Source: Actinoplanes subtropicus (GTDB lineage: Bacteria > Actinomycetota > Actinomycetes > Mycobacteriales > Micromonosporaceae). Taken from it: a DNA stretch of 64,000 bases. Shown piece by piece: positions 1 to 7,234 of the stretch (the stretch's first letter is position 1; the number at the start of each line of letters is the position of its first letter). Under the pieces are notes generated by a model. It ran no database searches and was not told the DNA's origin. It was given only the letters and a program-made list of their open reading frames with translations. The stretch spans positions 372,001 to 436,000 of the forward strand of contig NZ_JOJL01000007.1 of the NCBI RefSeq assembly GCF_000721705.1, read 5' to 3'. The translations under genes were made by a program, and so were the position numbers.

Positions 1-2
1 CG

Positions 3-608
3 ATGCTCGTGATCGGCGCCGTCGCGCTGGTCGCCCTGGCCATCATCGGCTTCGGCGTCTACAGCGTCGTCCAGGGCTCCCGCAGCTGGGAGGACAAGGT
101 CGCCGACATCAAGGGCGTGGTCAACTACCGCGCGCAGAAGAACGCGCAGATCGACGACCGCAGCCACAAGGACGGCACGCTGAGTTACGTGACCAGCCCG
201 CCGGTCGGCGGCGCGCACAACCCCACACCGCAGAACTGCAACGGCGATGTGTACGACGCGCCGATCGCCAACGAGCACGCCGTGCACAGCCTCGAGCACG
301 GCGCGGTCTGGGTCACGTACAAGCAGGGCCTGCCCGCCGACCAGGTCGCCGTCCTCGCGAAGAAGGTGCAGGGCAAGGACTACACGCTCATGTCGCCGTA
401 CGCCGGCCTCGACAAGAACGTCTCGGTCCAGGTCTGGGGCTACCAGCTCAAGGTCGACGACGTGAACGACCCGCGGATCGACCAGTTCATCAAGGACACG
501 CGGGTCGTCGCGGCCATGGAGCCCGGCGTCTCCTGCTCCGGCGGCAACACCACGACCGGCCCGGTGACCGCCGCTGCCAACGGCACGAGCATGAACAACG
601 GCAAGTGA
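3..608 (+). CDS. DUF3105 membrane-anchored protein (5' end outside window)
   Basis: One N-terminal transmembrane helix (about residues 2-24 of the visible part) is followed by an extracytoplasmic DUF3105-type domain with the family's conserved segments SPPVGGAHN, HSLEHGAVW and VAAMEPG. Family members usually have a short cytoplasmic, basic N-terminus before the helix, so translation probably begins upstream of the window and the ATG at 3 is internal. The stop TGA overlaps the ATG of the DUF305 gene by one base, so the two are translationally coupled. Biochemical function is unknown; the paired export-type architecture suggests a cell-surface role (inference). Confidence 0.85.
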   Translation: MLVIGAVALVALAIIGFGVYSVVQGSRSWEDKVADIKGVVNYRAQKNAQIDDRSHKDGTLSYVTSPPVGGAHNPTPQNCNGDVYDAPIANEHAVHSLEHGAVWVTYKQGLPADQVAVLAKKVQGKDYTLMSPYAGLDKNVSVQVWGYQLKVDDVNDPRIDQFIKDTRVVAAMEPGVSCSGGNTTTGPVTAAANGTSMNNGK

Positions 609-1279
609 TGACCACCTCCACCGACGCGGGGACGGCGGCCGAGGCCGCCGACCCCGAGGACGTCCCGGCCCCGGCCCGCGGCCGCCGCAACTGGCTCCTG
701 GTGATCGCCGCGCTGCTCGTCGGCACCCTGCTCGGCTTCGGCATCGGCTTCGTGGCACCCCGCCTCAGCACGCCCGGCGACAACTCGGTGGAGGCCGGCT
801 TCCTGCGCGACATGGCGGTCCACCACGCCCAGGCGGTCGAGATGTCGATGATCGTCCACCAGAAGTCCGACGATCCCGAAATCGTCTACCTGGCCTCCGA
901 CATCGCCCTCACCCAGCACGGCCAGATCGGCTACATGCAGGCCTGGCTGCGCGACTGGCACCTCAGCCTGACCAGCACCCAGCAGCCGATGGCCTGGATG
1001 CCCGACTCGGCCGGCTCGGTCGTCAACGGCCTGATGCCCGGCATGGCGACCCCCGAGCAGCTGGCCGACCTGCGCAACGCCACCGGCAAAGAGCTGAACG
1101 TGGAGTACCTCACGCTGATGCGCCAGCACCACCTGGGCGGCATCCACATGGCCCAGGAAGCCGTGAAGCTCTCCCACAACAGCGACGTGAAGTGGCTGGC
1201 CGGCACGATGGTCACCTCCCAGCAGGGCGAGATCACCGTGATCGACAACCTGCTCAAGAAGATCCAGGGCAAGCAGTAA
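608..1279 (+). CDS. DUF305 family secreted/membrane protein
   Basis: A signal-anchor helix (about residues 27-49) precedes a DUF305 domain. The two histidine-rich family signatures are visible: FLRDMAVHHAQAVEMS and LTLMRQHHLGGIHMAQ, each part of a helical half of a ferritin-like fold. The preceding stop and this ATG overlap as TGATG; a GTG one codon upstream is also possible. DUF305 genes often sit beside DUF3105 genes and near copper-handling genes in actinobacteria, and the His/Met-rich helices fit metal binding, but no metal gene is adjacent here, so the role stays open. Confidence 0.88.
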   Translation: MTTSTDAGTAAEAADPEDVPAPARGRRNWLLVIAALLVGTLLGFGIGFVAPRLSTPGDNSVEAGFLRDMAVHHAQAVEMSMIVHQKSDDPEIVYLASDIALTQHGQIGYMQAWLRDWHLSLTSTQQPMAWMPDSAGSVVNGLMPGMATPEQLADLRNATGKELNVEYLTLMRQHHLGGIHMAQEAVKLSHNSDVKWLAGTMVTSQQGEITVIDNLLKKIQGKQ

Positions 1280-1328
1280 CCCCGTTGGCGGTGGTTCAGA
1301 GGTCCCTGCTAGGCTTCTGAACCACTGA

Positions 1329-1403
1329 GCCCCCGTAGCTCAGGGGATAGAGCGTCGCCCTCCGGAGGCGAAAGCGCAGGTTCGAATCCTGCCGGGGGCA
1401 CCA
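1329..1403 (+). tRNA. tRNA-Arg (anticodon CCG)
   Basis: Full cloverleaf: acceptor stem GCCCCCG/CGGGGGC, D arm with GCTC...GAGC, anticodon stem TCGCC/GGCGA around loop CTCCGGA (anticodon CCG, reading CGG), T arm CAGGTTCGAATCCTG, discriminator A at 1400 and an encoded CCA at 1401-1403. Its 3' half is the target duplicated downstream at 3398, which marks it as an integration site. Confidence 0.96.
1351..1401 (+). repeat. 51-bp direct repeat, copy 1 (attachment-site-like, inside tRNA-Arg)
   Basis: The stretch from the anticodon stem to the 3' end of the tRNA is identical over 51 bp to 3398-3448 (offset 2047). This is the pattern left by site-specific integration into a tRNA 3' end, with the intact tRNA restored on one side. 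The enclosed 2 kb holds hipBA and a tandem repeat but no integrase. Confidence 0.85.
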
Positions 1404-1447
1404 CTCAGGGGGTTTGTGCTCGGCTCGACTTCGTCTCGCCTCGCCTG

Positions 1448-1635
1448 GTCGTGGTGCATGCTGACCTGGGGGCCGAGCCCCCAGACCCCCACGTAAGACC
1501 GCGCGGGGTACCTGTTCGCGGAAAGCTCACGCCGTCGTGGTGCATGCTGACCTGGGGGCCGAGCCCCCAGACCCCCACGTAAGACCGCGCGGGATACCTG
1601 TTCGCGGAAAGCTCACGCCGTCGTGGTGCATGCTG
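1448..1635. repeat. 86-bp tandem repeat, 2.2 copies
   Basis: Units start at 1448, 1534 and 1620 with an exact 86-bp period; the third stops after about 16 bp. Each full unit holds a strong hairpin (CTGGGGG CCGAG CCCCCAG) followed by CCCACGTAAG. The same CCCACGTAAG and CTGGGGGCCGA words recur near 16400-16515, so this looks like a dispersed REP-like element rather than a gene. No coding potential is evident. It lies between the tRNA and hipBA. Confidence 0.85.
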
Positions 1636-1783
1636 GCGCCCAGGTATGACCGGGTGGCGGCTCCGGTGGGTGCGCGAGGCTCAATGGATGTTGCCGGGCC
1701 TGGCTGGATGGGGGTCGGTGCGTCGTCAGCGCTGGTCTTGTGGCGGTCAGGCGTTGCGACTTAATGGTCACGATGCTGGTCTT

Positions 1784-1820
1784 TAAGTTGTATAGTGGTT
1801 AGTATCCTGACCGTAACTTA
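1784..1820 (+). promoter_or_regulatory. Putative hipBA promoter/operator
   Basis: An inverted repeat TAAGTT (1784-1789) / AACTTA (1815-1820) flanks an AT-richer segment containing a TATAGT element at 1791-1796 that could be a -10 box. The ribosome site GAGGAGG follows directly before the ATG at 1833. HipB-type antitoxins bind palindromes in their own promoter, so autoregulation here is likely (inference). Confidence 0.45.
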
Positions 1821-1832
1821 GAGGAGGCGGTC

Positions 1833-2129
1833 ATGCCTCGGCCCTCTGCTCGGGTGAGCGGAGCTGCCCGGAGTATCGGGGAGCAGTTCGTGGCTTGGCG
1901 GAAGCTGCAGGGGCTCACCGCTGAACAGGTGTCTGAGCGGGCCGGGATATCGCGGACCACGCTGCGGCGGATCGAAACCGGAGATACCGGTGTCGGCTTG
2001 CGGGCCTTCCTGAGCGTCGCCCGGGCCCTGGGCGTGTTGGACGCCTTGGTGGCAGCGACGGATCCATATGAGACCGATCTCGGGCGCGCCCGCGCCGACG
2101 AGGCATTGCCTAGGCGGGTACGCCAGTGA
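1833..2129 (+). CDS. HipB-like XRE-family antitoxin/repressor
   Basis: A 98-residue protein with one helix-turn-helix of the Cro/C1 (XRE) type: QGLTAEQVSERAGISRTTLRRIE, about residues 28-51. Length and position directly before hipA (4-bp GTGA overlap) match HipB antitoxins, which neutralise HipA and repress the operon. Strong Shine-Dalgarno GAGGAGG seven bases upstream. Bases are less GC-rich than in neighbouring genes, which agrees with acquisition together with hipA between the two tRNA-derived repeats. Confidence 0.85.
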   Translation: MPRPSARVSGAARSIGEQFVAWRKLQGLTAEQVSERAGISRTTLRRIETGDTGVGLRAFLSVARALGVLDALVAATDPYETDLGRARADEALPRRVRQ

Positions 2130-3358
2130 GCCGAGTCCGCGCCTATACCGAGATCGGAGGCCGAACCATTGCTACCGGGGAGGCCTACTTCAGTCTTCGC
2201 CGGGGCCGGCTGACCGCGACTTTTTCCTACGATCGCGACTACATAGCGCTGCCTGGCGCGTACGCCATCGACCCTGCCCTCCGCCTCACAACGGGATCCT
2301 GGCCGCTACCGCAAGGACTCCCCGGCGCTTTCAGCGACGCGGCACCCGACCGCTGGGGCCGAAATCTGATCGCCAAGCGCCTGCGGGCCGAGGCAGTCGC
2401 CGAAGGCCGGGTCGCGCCGGCCCTGGACGACCGGGACTACCTGCTCGGAGTAAGTGATGAGACCCGACAGGGGGCGCTGCGCTTCAAGACAGATGCCGAC
2501 GACGTGTTCCAGCACCCCGCGCCGGACGTACCGAAGCTCATCGCCCTTCCCGCGCTGCTCCATGCCGCCAACACCGTCGCCCACGACGATCCCGACAATT
2601 TGGATGCCATCAAAACGCTACTGGATGCCGGTACGGGTTCGCTCGGCGGAGCCCGCCCCAAAGCGTCAGTACGCGACGACGAACGCCTCCTGATCGCGAA
2701 ATTCCCCCACCACGGCGACGCTTGGAGCGTCATCGCATGGGAGAAGACCGCCCTTGATCTGGCGGAATCCGCGGGGATCCCCGTCCCAGGACGGCGCTTG
2801 GTCGGCGTCGACGGCAGCCCCGTGCTCCTGCTCGACCGATTCGATCGAGAGGGTGCCCGCCGCGTCGGATACATCAGTGCGATGACGCTGCTGGAGGCCC
2901 AGGACGGGCAGTCCCGTGACTACACCGAGATCGCCGAGGTGCTCCCTGAGAACAGCTCGGCAGCCGTCGCCGACCTCCGCCAGCTGTGGAGACGGATCGC
3001 GTTCTCCATCGCCATTCACAACACTGACGACCACCTTCGGAACCACGGATTCTTGCGTCACGGTTCCGGCTGGAGATTGGCGCCCGCCTTCGACGTCAAC
3101 CCGAACCCGGAACTCGCGGCCGAGCGCGTAACCACCGTCGGCGGGGCAACCCGGCCGGTCGACGAGGTCAACGCGCTCCTCCTGTACGCGGAGAGTTTCG
3201 GCCTGACCGACAACCAGGCGCGCGCCGTCCTCCGAGAAGTAGCGGAAGCCGCCGAGGGCTGGGAGTCGGTCGCGCGCCGCAACGGGATCAACCAGGCGGA
3301 GATAACCCGTTTCGCTCCGACGCTGAACCACACCATCAACGCCGTACGCCGCAGCTGA
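2126..3358 (+). CDS. HipA-family Ser/Thr kinase toxin
   Basis: A 410-residue protein with the HipA couple/N-terminal domain followed by the HipA-like kinase core. Seen in sequence: glycine/serine loop GSLGGARPKA near residue 170 (the loop that carries the autophosphorylated serine in the family), the catalytic-loop segment HNTDDHLRNHGF near residue 298, and the metal-binding AFDVNPNP shortly after. Known HipA proteins phosphorylate aminoacyl-tRNA synthetases and induce dormancy. The GTG start overlaps the hipB stop by 4 bp. All key motifs are intact, so the pair is probably functional, and it is the only complete cargo of the 2-kb element. Confidence 0.92.
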   Translation: MSRVRAYTEIGGRTIATGEAYFSLRRGRLTATFSYDRDYIALPGAYAIDPALRLTTGSWPLPQGLPGAFSDAAPDRWGRNLIAKRLRAEAVAEGRVAPALDDRDYLLGVSDETRQGALRFKTDADDVFQHPAPDVPKLIALPALLHAANTVAHDDPDNLDAIKTLLDAGTGSLGGARPKASVRDDERLLIAKFPHHGDAWSVIAWEKTALDLAESAGIPVPGRRLVGVDGSPVLLLDRFDREGARRVGYISAMTLLEAQDGQSRDYTEIAEVLPENSSAAVADLRQLWRRIAFSIAIHNTDDHLRNHGFLRHGSGWRLAPAFDVNPNPELAAERVTTVGGATRPVDEVNALLLYAESFGLTDNQARAVLREVAEAAEGWESVARRNGINQAEITRFAPTLNHTINAVRRS

Positions 3359-3397
3359 TCCCTCCCGGGTCACAACACCCTGTAGGCGGTCGGTTGT

Positions 3398-3448
3398 AGC
3401 GTCGCCCTCCGGAGGCGAAAGCGCAGGTTCGAATCCTGCCGGGGGCAC
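3398..3448 (+). repeat. 51-bp direct repeat, copy 2 (tRNA-Arg 3' fragment, att-like)
   Basis: Identical over 51 bp to 1351-1401 but lacking the D arm and 5' acceptor strand, so it is a tRNA fragment and not a gene. It lies 40 bp after the hipA stop. The next 60 bp (3449-3508) resemble 10621-10680, linking this junction to a third, decayed one. Confidence 0.88.
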
Positions 3449-3929
3449 GTCACAGAACTGTGCAGTACCAGCGAGCACGTTGGTGGTTGAAGCCAGCTAT
3501 CCGCTTCGGCCTCCGCGAAGCCGGAGACAAGCCCGCAGATCTTCGCCCGCCTCACGGGGCCAGCGGCCACAGTTGCTGCCCGGTGACGTTGCCGACGGTG
3601 TGTAGCGGCGCTTGGCGCTTGCTACGGCCCGTAGGCCGTCCGGGACGCGCAGGTTGGTCTGAGTTGAGACCGGATCCGTCAGCGCGGGACGACGCTTCGT
3701 CTGACGGTGGTGTATTAGCCGCGGTCACGCAGGCCACCCAAGGTCATCTGCGGCATTCATGTTGCTTGAGCTGCGTGAACAGGGCTTTGGGCACCTGCGG
3801 GTTCCGGCGCTTCGCGGCCTTGCCCGGTCGCGAAGCCATAGGCCAAAGATTGGCCTATGGCAGCATCGATGGCACATTCGCATCGGGGCGCTTCGTCTTT
3901 GTCGGTCCGGGGGCCTTGCCGTTGGCCGC
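3449..3929. other. Non-coding stretch between att-like repeat and cupin operon
   Basis: No reading frame here has convincing codon bias or a recognisable product. It contains a hairpin CCGTCAG (3676-3682) / CTGACGG (3701-3707) and, at 3836-3860, a perfect 11-bp stem CCATAGGCCAA / TTGGCCTATGG with a 3-base loop, 70 bp beyond the stop of the cupin gene on the minus strand. The second hairpin may end that operon, although no T-run follows it. Confidence 0.5.
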
Positions 3930-4448
3930 TCAGCTGCCGTTGTCGGGCAGCATCTCGGTGGCGTACTGCGGCGCCAGCTCGATCGCCCGTTGCTGTCGCT
4001 CGTTGATCTCGTCGTCGGTGAGGCTGGGCGGTGGTGCGGTGCGGCCGGCGACGCGGTCTCCGCAGCGCGTGAAGAATTCGTCCTGTCCGGCCGGTGTGCA
4101 CGCGCACAGCATCCGGGCCGGCCGGCCGGAACGGTTGCGGAAGTGATGCGGTGCGTTGGCCGGAATGTTGACGGTCGTGCCTGCTGTCGCGGTGCTCGTC
4201 GTGCCGCGGAAGATGAACTCGATCTCGCCGTCGAGGATCGTGAACATCTCCTCGAAGTCGTGCCGGTGCAGCGGCGGGCCGCCACCGTCGGGCACGTGCA
4301 TATCGATGAGACAGTAGGCGCCGTTGGTCTGCTCGCCGGTCACCAGCATCGTGTAGGTGTCGCCGGCAAGTGCGATGTGGATCGCGCCGGGCGCGTCGGC
4401 GTCGGTGACGACGAGCTCGCGGGCCGGGTCGTCAGCAGGGATGGTCAT
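3930..4448 (-). CDS. Cupin-domain protein
   Basis: A 172-residue protein with a single conserved cupin barrel: motif 1 GGPPLHRHDFEEMFTILDGEIEF and motif 2 NIPANAPHHFRN carry the usual metal-binding His/Glu residues. Start ATG at 4448 overlaps the upstream hydrolase stop (ATGA) and has GGAG nearby. It is the last gene of a three-gene operon (NmrA-like, hydrolase, cupin) divergent from a TetR regulator. Small cupins of this sort are metal-dependent oxygenases, isomerases or sensors of small organic molecules; the substrate cannot be told from sequence. Confidence 0.85.
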   Translation of the reverse strand: MTIPADDPARELVVTDADAPGAIHIALAGDTYTMLVTGEQTNGAYCLIDMHVPDGGGPPLHRHDFEEMFTILDGEIEFIFRGTTSTATAGTTVNIPANAPHHFRNRSGRPARMLCACTPAGQDEFFTRCGDRVAGRTAPPPSLTDDEINERQQRAIELAPQYATEMLPDNGS

Positions 4449-5299
4449 GGTTGCTGCTCCTTCGGGTCCAGAAACGGTGTGAGCGCCGCGAGCAGGGCGG
4501 CAGGTTGTTCTTCCATCACGAAGTGCCCGCAATCGGCGATGGTGACGGCTTGTACCTGGGGTGCGACCTCATGCAGTGCGGTGGCCAGGCGCCCGCCGGC
4601 CGAACGCTCGCCGCCCACCGCGAGCACCGGCATCGGCAGCGTCGCGCCCGAAGTCACCCAGACCCGGTTCGCCTCGCCATCGGCGAGCAGCGTGCGGTAG
4701 TGGCCGAATGCGGCGTCCAGCGCTTCGCGGCCGGTGTAGGCCCGGGCGTACGCGTCGACGGCCGCATCGGGGACCGCGCCGGGTGCGGCCGCCTGAGCGG
4801 CGAACCACCAGCGGAAGAACTCCGGCTCGTGCCCGTCCAGCAGCATCGCCGGCACGTGCGGCTGCATGAACAGCCCGAAGTGCCACAGCCCGCCGGAGGC
4901 CACGTCCATCGCCTGTTCCAAGCCCAGGCCCGGCAGTGCGAGGTCGATGAGGGCGAGCCGCGCGACCCGGTCCGGGTAGAGCCGGGCGAAGCTGAACGCG
5001 ATCATGCCGCCGATGTCGTGCCCGACGAGCCGGATCGGCTCGCGCACGCCGAGCTCATCGAGCAGGCAGCCCAGGTCCCGGGCCTGGTCATCCTTGGTGT
5101 ACCCGTCCGCCGCCCGTTCGGAATCGCCGGTACCGCGCAAGTCCGGGGCGATCACCCGGTAGCCGGCGCGGGTGAGCGGCTCCAGCACCGGTAGCCAGGC
5201 CCGCGAGGTCTCGGGCCAGCCGTGCAGCAGGACGACCGGGGGGCCGTCTCCGCCGCTGAGGTAGCCGACCTGGGCACCGCCGATCTCGGCTGTGTTCAT
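4445..5299 (-). CDS. Alpha/beta hydrolase (epoxide hydrolase/haloalkane dehalogenase type)
   Basis: A 284-residue alpha/beta-hydrolase. Visible: oxyanion-hole HGWPETSRAW, the nucleophile elbow HDIGG with Asp as nucleophile (typical of epoxide hydrolases and dehalogenases rather than serine esterases), and the C-terminal catalytic His in ADCGHFVMEEQP. The start chosen (MNTAEIGG) overlaps the stop of the upstream NmrA-like gene by 4 bp. The soluble enzyme probably opens an epoxide or removes a halide from a small xenobiotic. Its place in a TetR-controlled operon fits inducible detoxification (inference). Confidence 0.88.
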   Translation of the reverse strand: MNTAEIGGAQVGYLSGGDGPPVVLLHGWPETSRAWLPVLEPLTRAGYRVIAPDLRGTGDSERAADGYTKDDQARDLGCLLDELGVREPIRLVGHDIGGMIAFSFARLYPDRVARLALIDLALPGLGLEQAMDVASGGLWHFGLFMQPHVPAMLLDGHEPEFFRWWFAAQAAAPGAVPDAAVDAYARAYTGREALDAAFGHYRTLLADGEANRVWVTSGATLPMPVLAVGGERSAGGRLATALHEVAPQVQAVTIADCGHFVMEEQPAALLAALTPFLDPKEQQP

Positions 5300-6147
5300 C
5301 GGGCCAGCTCTTCGATGAACCCGCGTACCGTGCACGGCTGCCGGCCGAGCATCGCGGTCAGCACGAGCGCGTTGCCGCCGGGGAAGCCGTGCCGGTCGTA
5401 GTGCTCGTTCATGGCCTTCAGCCCGTCACGCATGGGGCCGTGCGGTATCCGGGCCGAGTCGGCCCAGGCATCGAAGTCGGGGGCCTGCGCCGTGACCGGT
5501 TTGCCGAGCGTCTCGCTCATGAGGACGGCGAGGTCGTTGCGGCTGTACGTGCCCGGCGACGACAGCTCGAACGTGCCGCCGTTGAAGCGGTCGGTGACGA
5601 ACGCCTCCGCGGCCACCTCGGCCACGTCGCGGTAGTCGACGTAGGCCATTCGGGACTCGGTCGAGTACGGCATCGCGATGCTGCCGGTCTGCCGGGCCGA
5701 CTGCCAAAGCCCGGCGAGCTGCTGCATGAAGATCGCCGGCTGCAGGATGGTGAAGTCGAGGGACGAGTCGTACAGGGCGGCCTCGGCCGGCTGTTTGTTG
5801 CGGTGGTTCGACAGCGCGGACGTCGAAGGGTGGTACACGCTGGAGAACACGAACTTGCGGGCACCGGCGCGCACTGCCGCCTCGACCATGTTGGTCCCGA
5901 TGCGCGCCTCGTCCTCGGCGAAGGCCGGGATGATTCCGAAGACGCCGTCGACGCCCTCGCACGCCCGGGTGATCGCGTCGAGGTCGGCGAGGTCAGCCAC
6001 GACCGTCTCGGTCACGCCACCGCGTTGCGCCTTCTCGATCCGGCTCCGATCGCGCACCAGGCCACGCACCTGGACGCCGCGCTTGACCAGCTCCGGCGCC
6101 ACCGATCCCGCGTTCGAACCGGCCGCACCCACTGCCAAGACCTTCAT
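5296..6147 (-). CDS. NmrA-like NAD(P)H-binding protein
   Basis: A 283-residue atypical short-chain dehydrogenase of the NmrA/HSCARG type. The N-terminus MKVLAVGAAGSNAGSV is the dinucleotide-binding loop; LVRDRSRIEKA fits NADP preference; YHPSTSALSNHRNKQPAE and the FTILQPAIFMQQ segment are typical of the family. First gene of the operon with AGGAGG upstream of ATG 6147. Such proteins reduce quinones or sense redox state through NADP(H). Divergent TetR and two operator palindromes lie directly upstream. Confidence 0.88.
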   Translation of the reverse strand: MKVLAVGAAGSNAGSVAPELVKRGVQVRGLVRDRSRIEKAQRGGVTETVVADLADLDAITRACEGVDGVFGIIPAFAEDEARIGTNMVEAAVRAGARKFVFSSVYHPSTSALSNHRNKQPAEAALYDSSLDFTILQPAIFMQQLAGLWQSARQTGSIAMPYSTESRMAYVDYRDVAEVAAEAFVTDRFNGGTFELSSPGTYSRNDLAVLMSETLGKPVTAQAPDFDAWADSARIPHGPMRDGLKAMNEHYDRHGFPGGNALVLTAMLGRQPCTVRGFIEELAR

Positions 6148-6185
6148 CGGTTTCCTCCTGTCGAAGATCGGCCAGGATTCAGATT

Positions 6186-6228
6186 TGGACGCTCCGTCCA
6201 CCCAACCACGTTGTGTACGGACCGTCCA
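6186..6228. promoter_or_regulatory. Two TetR-type operators in divergent promoter
   Basis: Two 15-bp palindromes of the same design: TGGACG-CTC-CGTCCA (6186-6200) and TGTACG-GAC-CGTCCA (6214-6228), centres 28 bp apart. They lie between the divergent NmrA-like gene (start 6147) and the TetR gene (start 6247), so bound repressor could shut both promoters. Symmetry and spacing are seen directly; the assignment to this TetR is inference. Confidence 0.75.
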
Positions 6229-6246
6229 CTCGGGCAGCATGGTTGG

Positions 6247-6849
6247 ATGGTCACCCCCATCGCTGCTTCGCCGCGCCGAGGCCGCGGGCGCCGGTCGCAT
6301 GCGCAGGTGCGAGCGGACATCCTCGAAGCGGCCGGTCGGCTCCTGCTCACAGAGGGCATGGGCGCCTTCACGATCGAGCGCGTCGCCGCGATGGCCGGCG
6401 CGAGCAAGATGACGATCTACAAGTGGTGGCCGTCCAAGGGCTCGCTCGCCCTGGAGGGGTACGCCACCACGATCGGCAGCACGCTGACCGTGCCCGACAC
6501 CGGCGACATCGAGCGAGACCTGACCACCCAGCTGCTCACCTACGTCCACCTGCTGCGCGACACCCGGGCCGGCCGCGTCCTCGCCGAACTGATCGGCGCC
6601 GCCCAGACCGACGCCCAACTCGCCGCCGTGCTGCACCACACCTACTCAGGCCCGCGCCGCGCCGTCGGGCTCGCCGCCCTGCGCGCGGCCCAACAGCGCG
6701 GCCAGATCCGGCCCGACGCCGACCCGGACGTGCTCATCGACCAACTGTGGGGCGCCTGCCTGTACCGGCAGATGATGCCCGACCAGCCACTGACCGACGA
6801 CTTCGCCCGCGCTGTCGTGCGCAACGTGCTGCACGGCGTGCGCGAGTAG
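6247..6849 (+). CDS. TetR-family transcriptional regulator
   Basis: A 200-residue regulator with an N-terminal TetR helix-turn-helix (ILEAAGRLLLTEGMGAFTIERVAAMAGASKMTIYKWW, residues about 25-60) and a C-terminal TetR_C_11-like ligand domain. ATG at 6247 is only 19 bp from the second operator, so transcript leader is short and autoregulation is likely. Probable local repressor of the divergent NmrA/hydrolase/cupin operon, released by a small hydrophobic ligand. Confidence 0.9.
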   Translation: MVTPIAASPRRGRGRRSHAQVRADILEAAGRLLLTEGMGAFTIERVAAMAGASKMTIYKWWPSKGSLALEGYATTIGSTLTVPDTGDIERDLTTQLLTYVHLLRDTRAGRVLAELIGAAQTDAQLAAVLHHTYSGPRRAVGLAALRAAQQRGQIRPDADPDVLIDQLWGACLYRQMMPDQPLTDDFARAVVRNVLHGVRE

Positions 6850-7234
6850 TGGCCGGCGAGCCGACCGCCCGCCGCGGGAAGCTCCGCGTTGGCCGGTCGG
6901 GCGTGGACACCTCGGTCGATGCGACGGGCTTGGCGTTGACCTCGATGTGGCCGGGTCCTTCCCGGATCTCGTCATCACATGCCTGGCGGCGCTGCGAGGT
7001 ACCCCATGTCGTTTCGTCGGTATTTGCGGGCAAGCCTGCCCGTGGACGTGGGCCCGGGCTGGAACCTCCGACGACCCCCGCGGGCAATGGCACCGACGCG
7101 GTCCGGCCGATCTGCGACGACATTGAAAGACGACATGGAAACCCGGGTGCGACCGCCAACATCGACGAGCGGATGGGCCGAGCGGCAACGAGACTACGCC
7201 GCGCCTGGAGCCTCCATGCTGAAACGGAAGCTGC
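6850..7234. other. 385-bp gene-free stretch
   Basis: Between the TetR stop and the transketolase stop no frame looks like a gene. Short readable pieces on the minus strand (for example GHIEVNAKPVASTEV near 6900-6960) may be decayed coding sequence but could not be matched to a family. Confidence 0.4.

Noticed and set aside
3398..3448. Second tRNA-Arg gene
   Set aside because: Lacks the 5' acceptor strand and D arm; only the 3' fragment is present.
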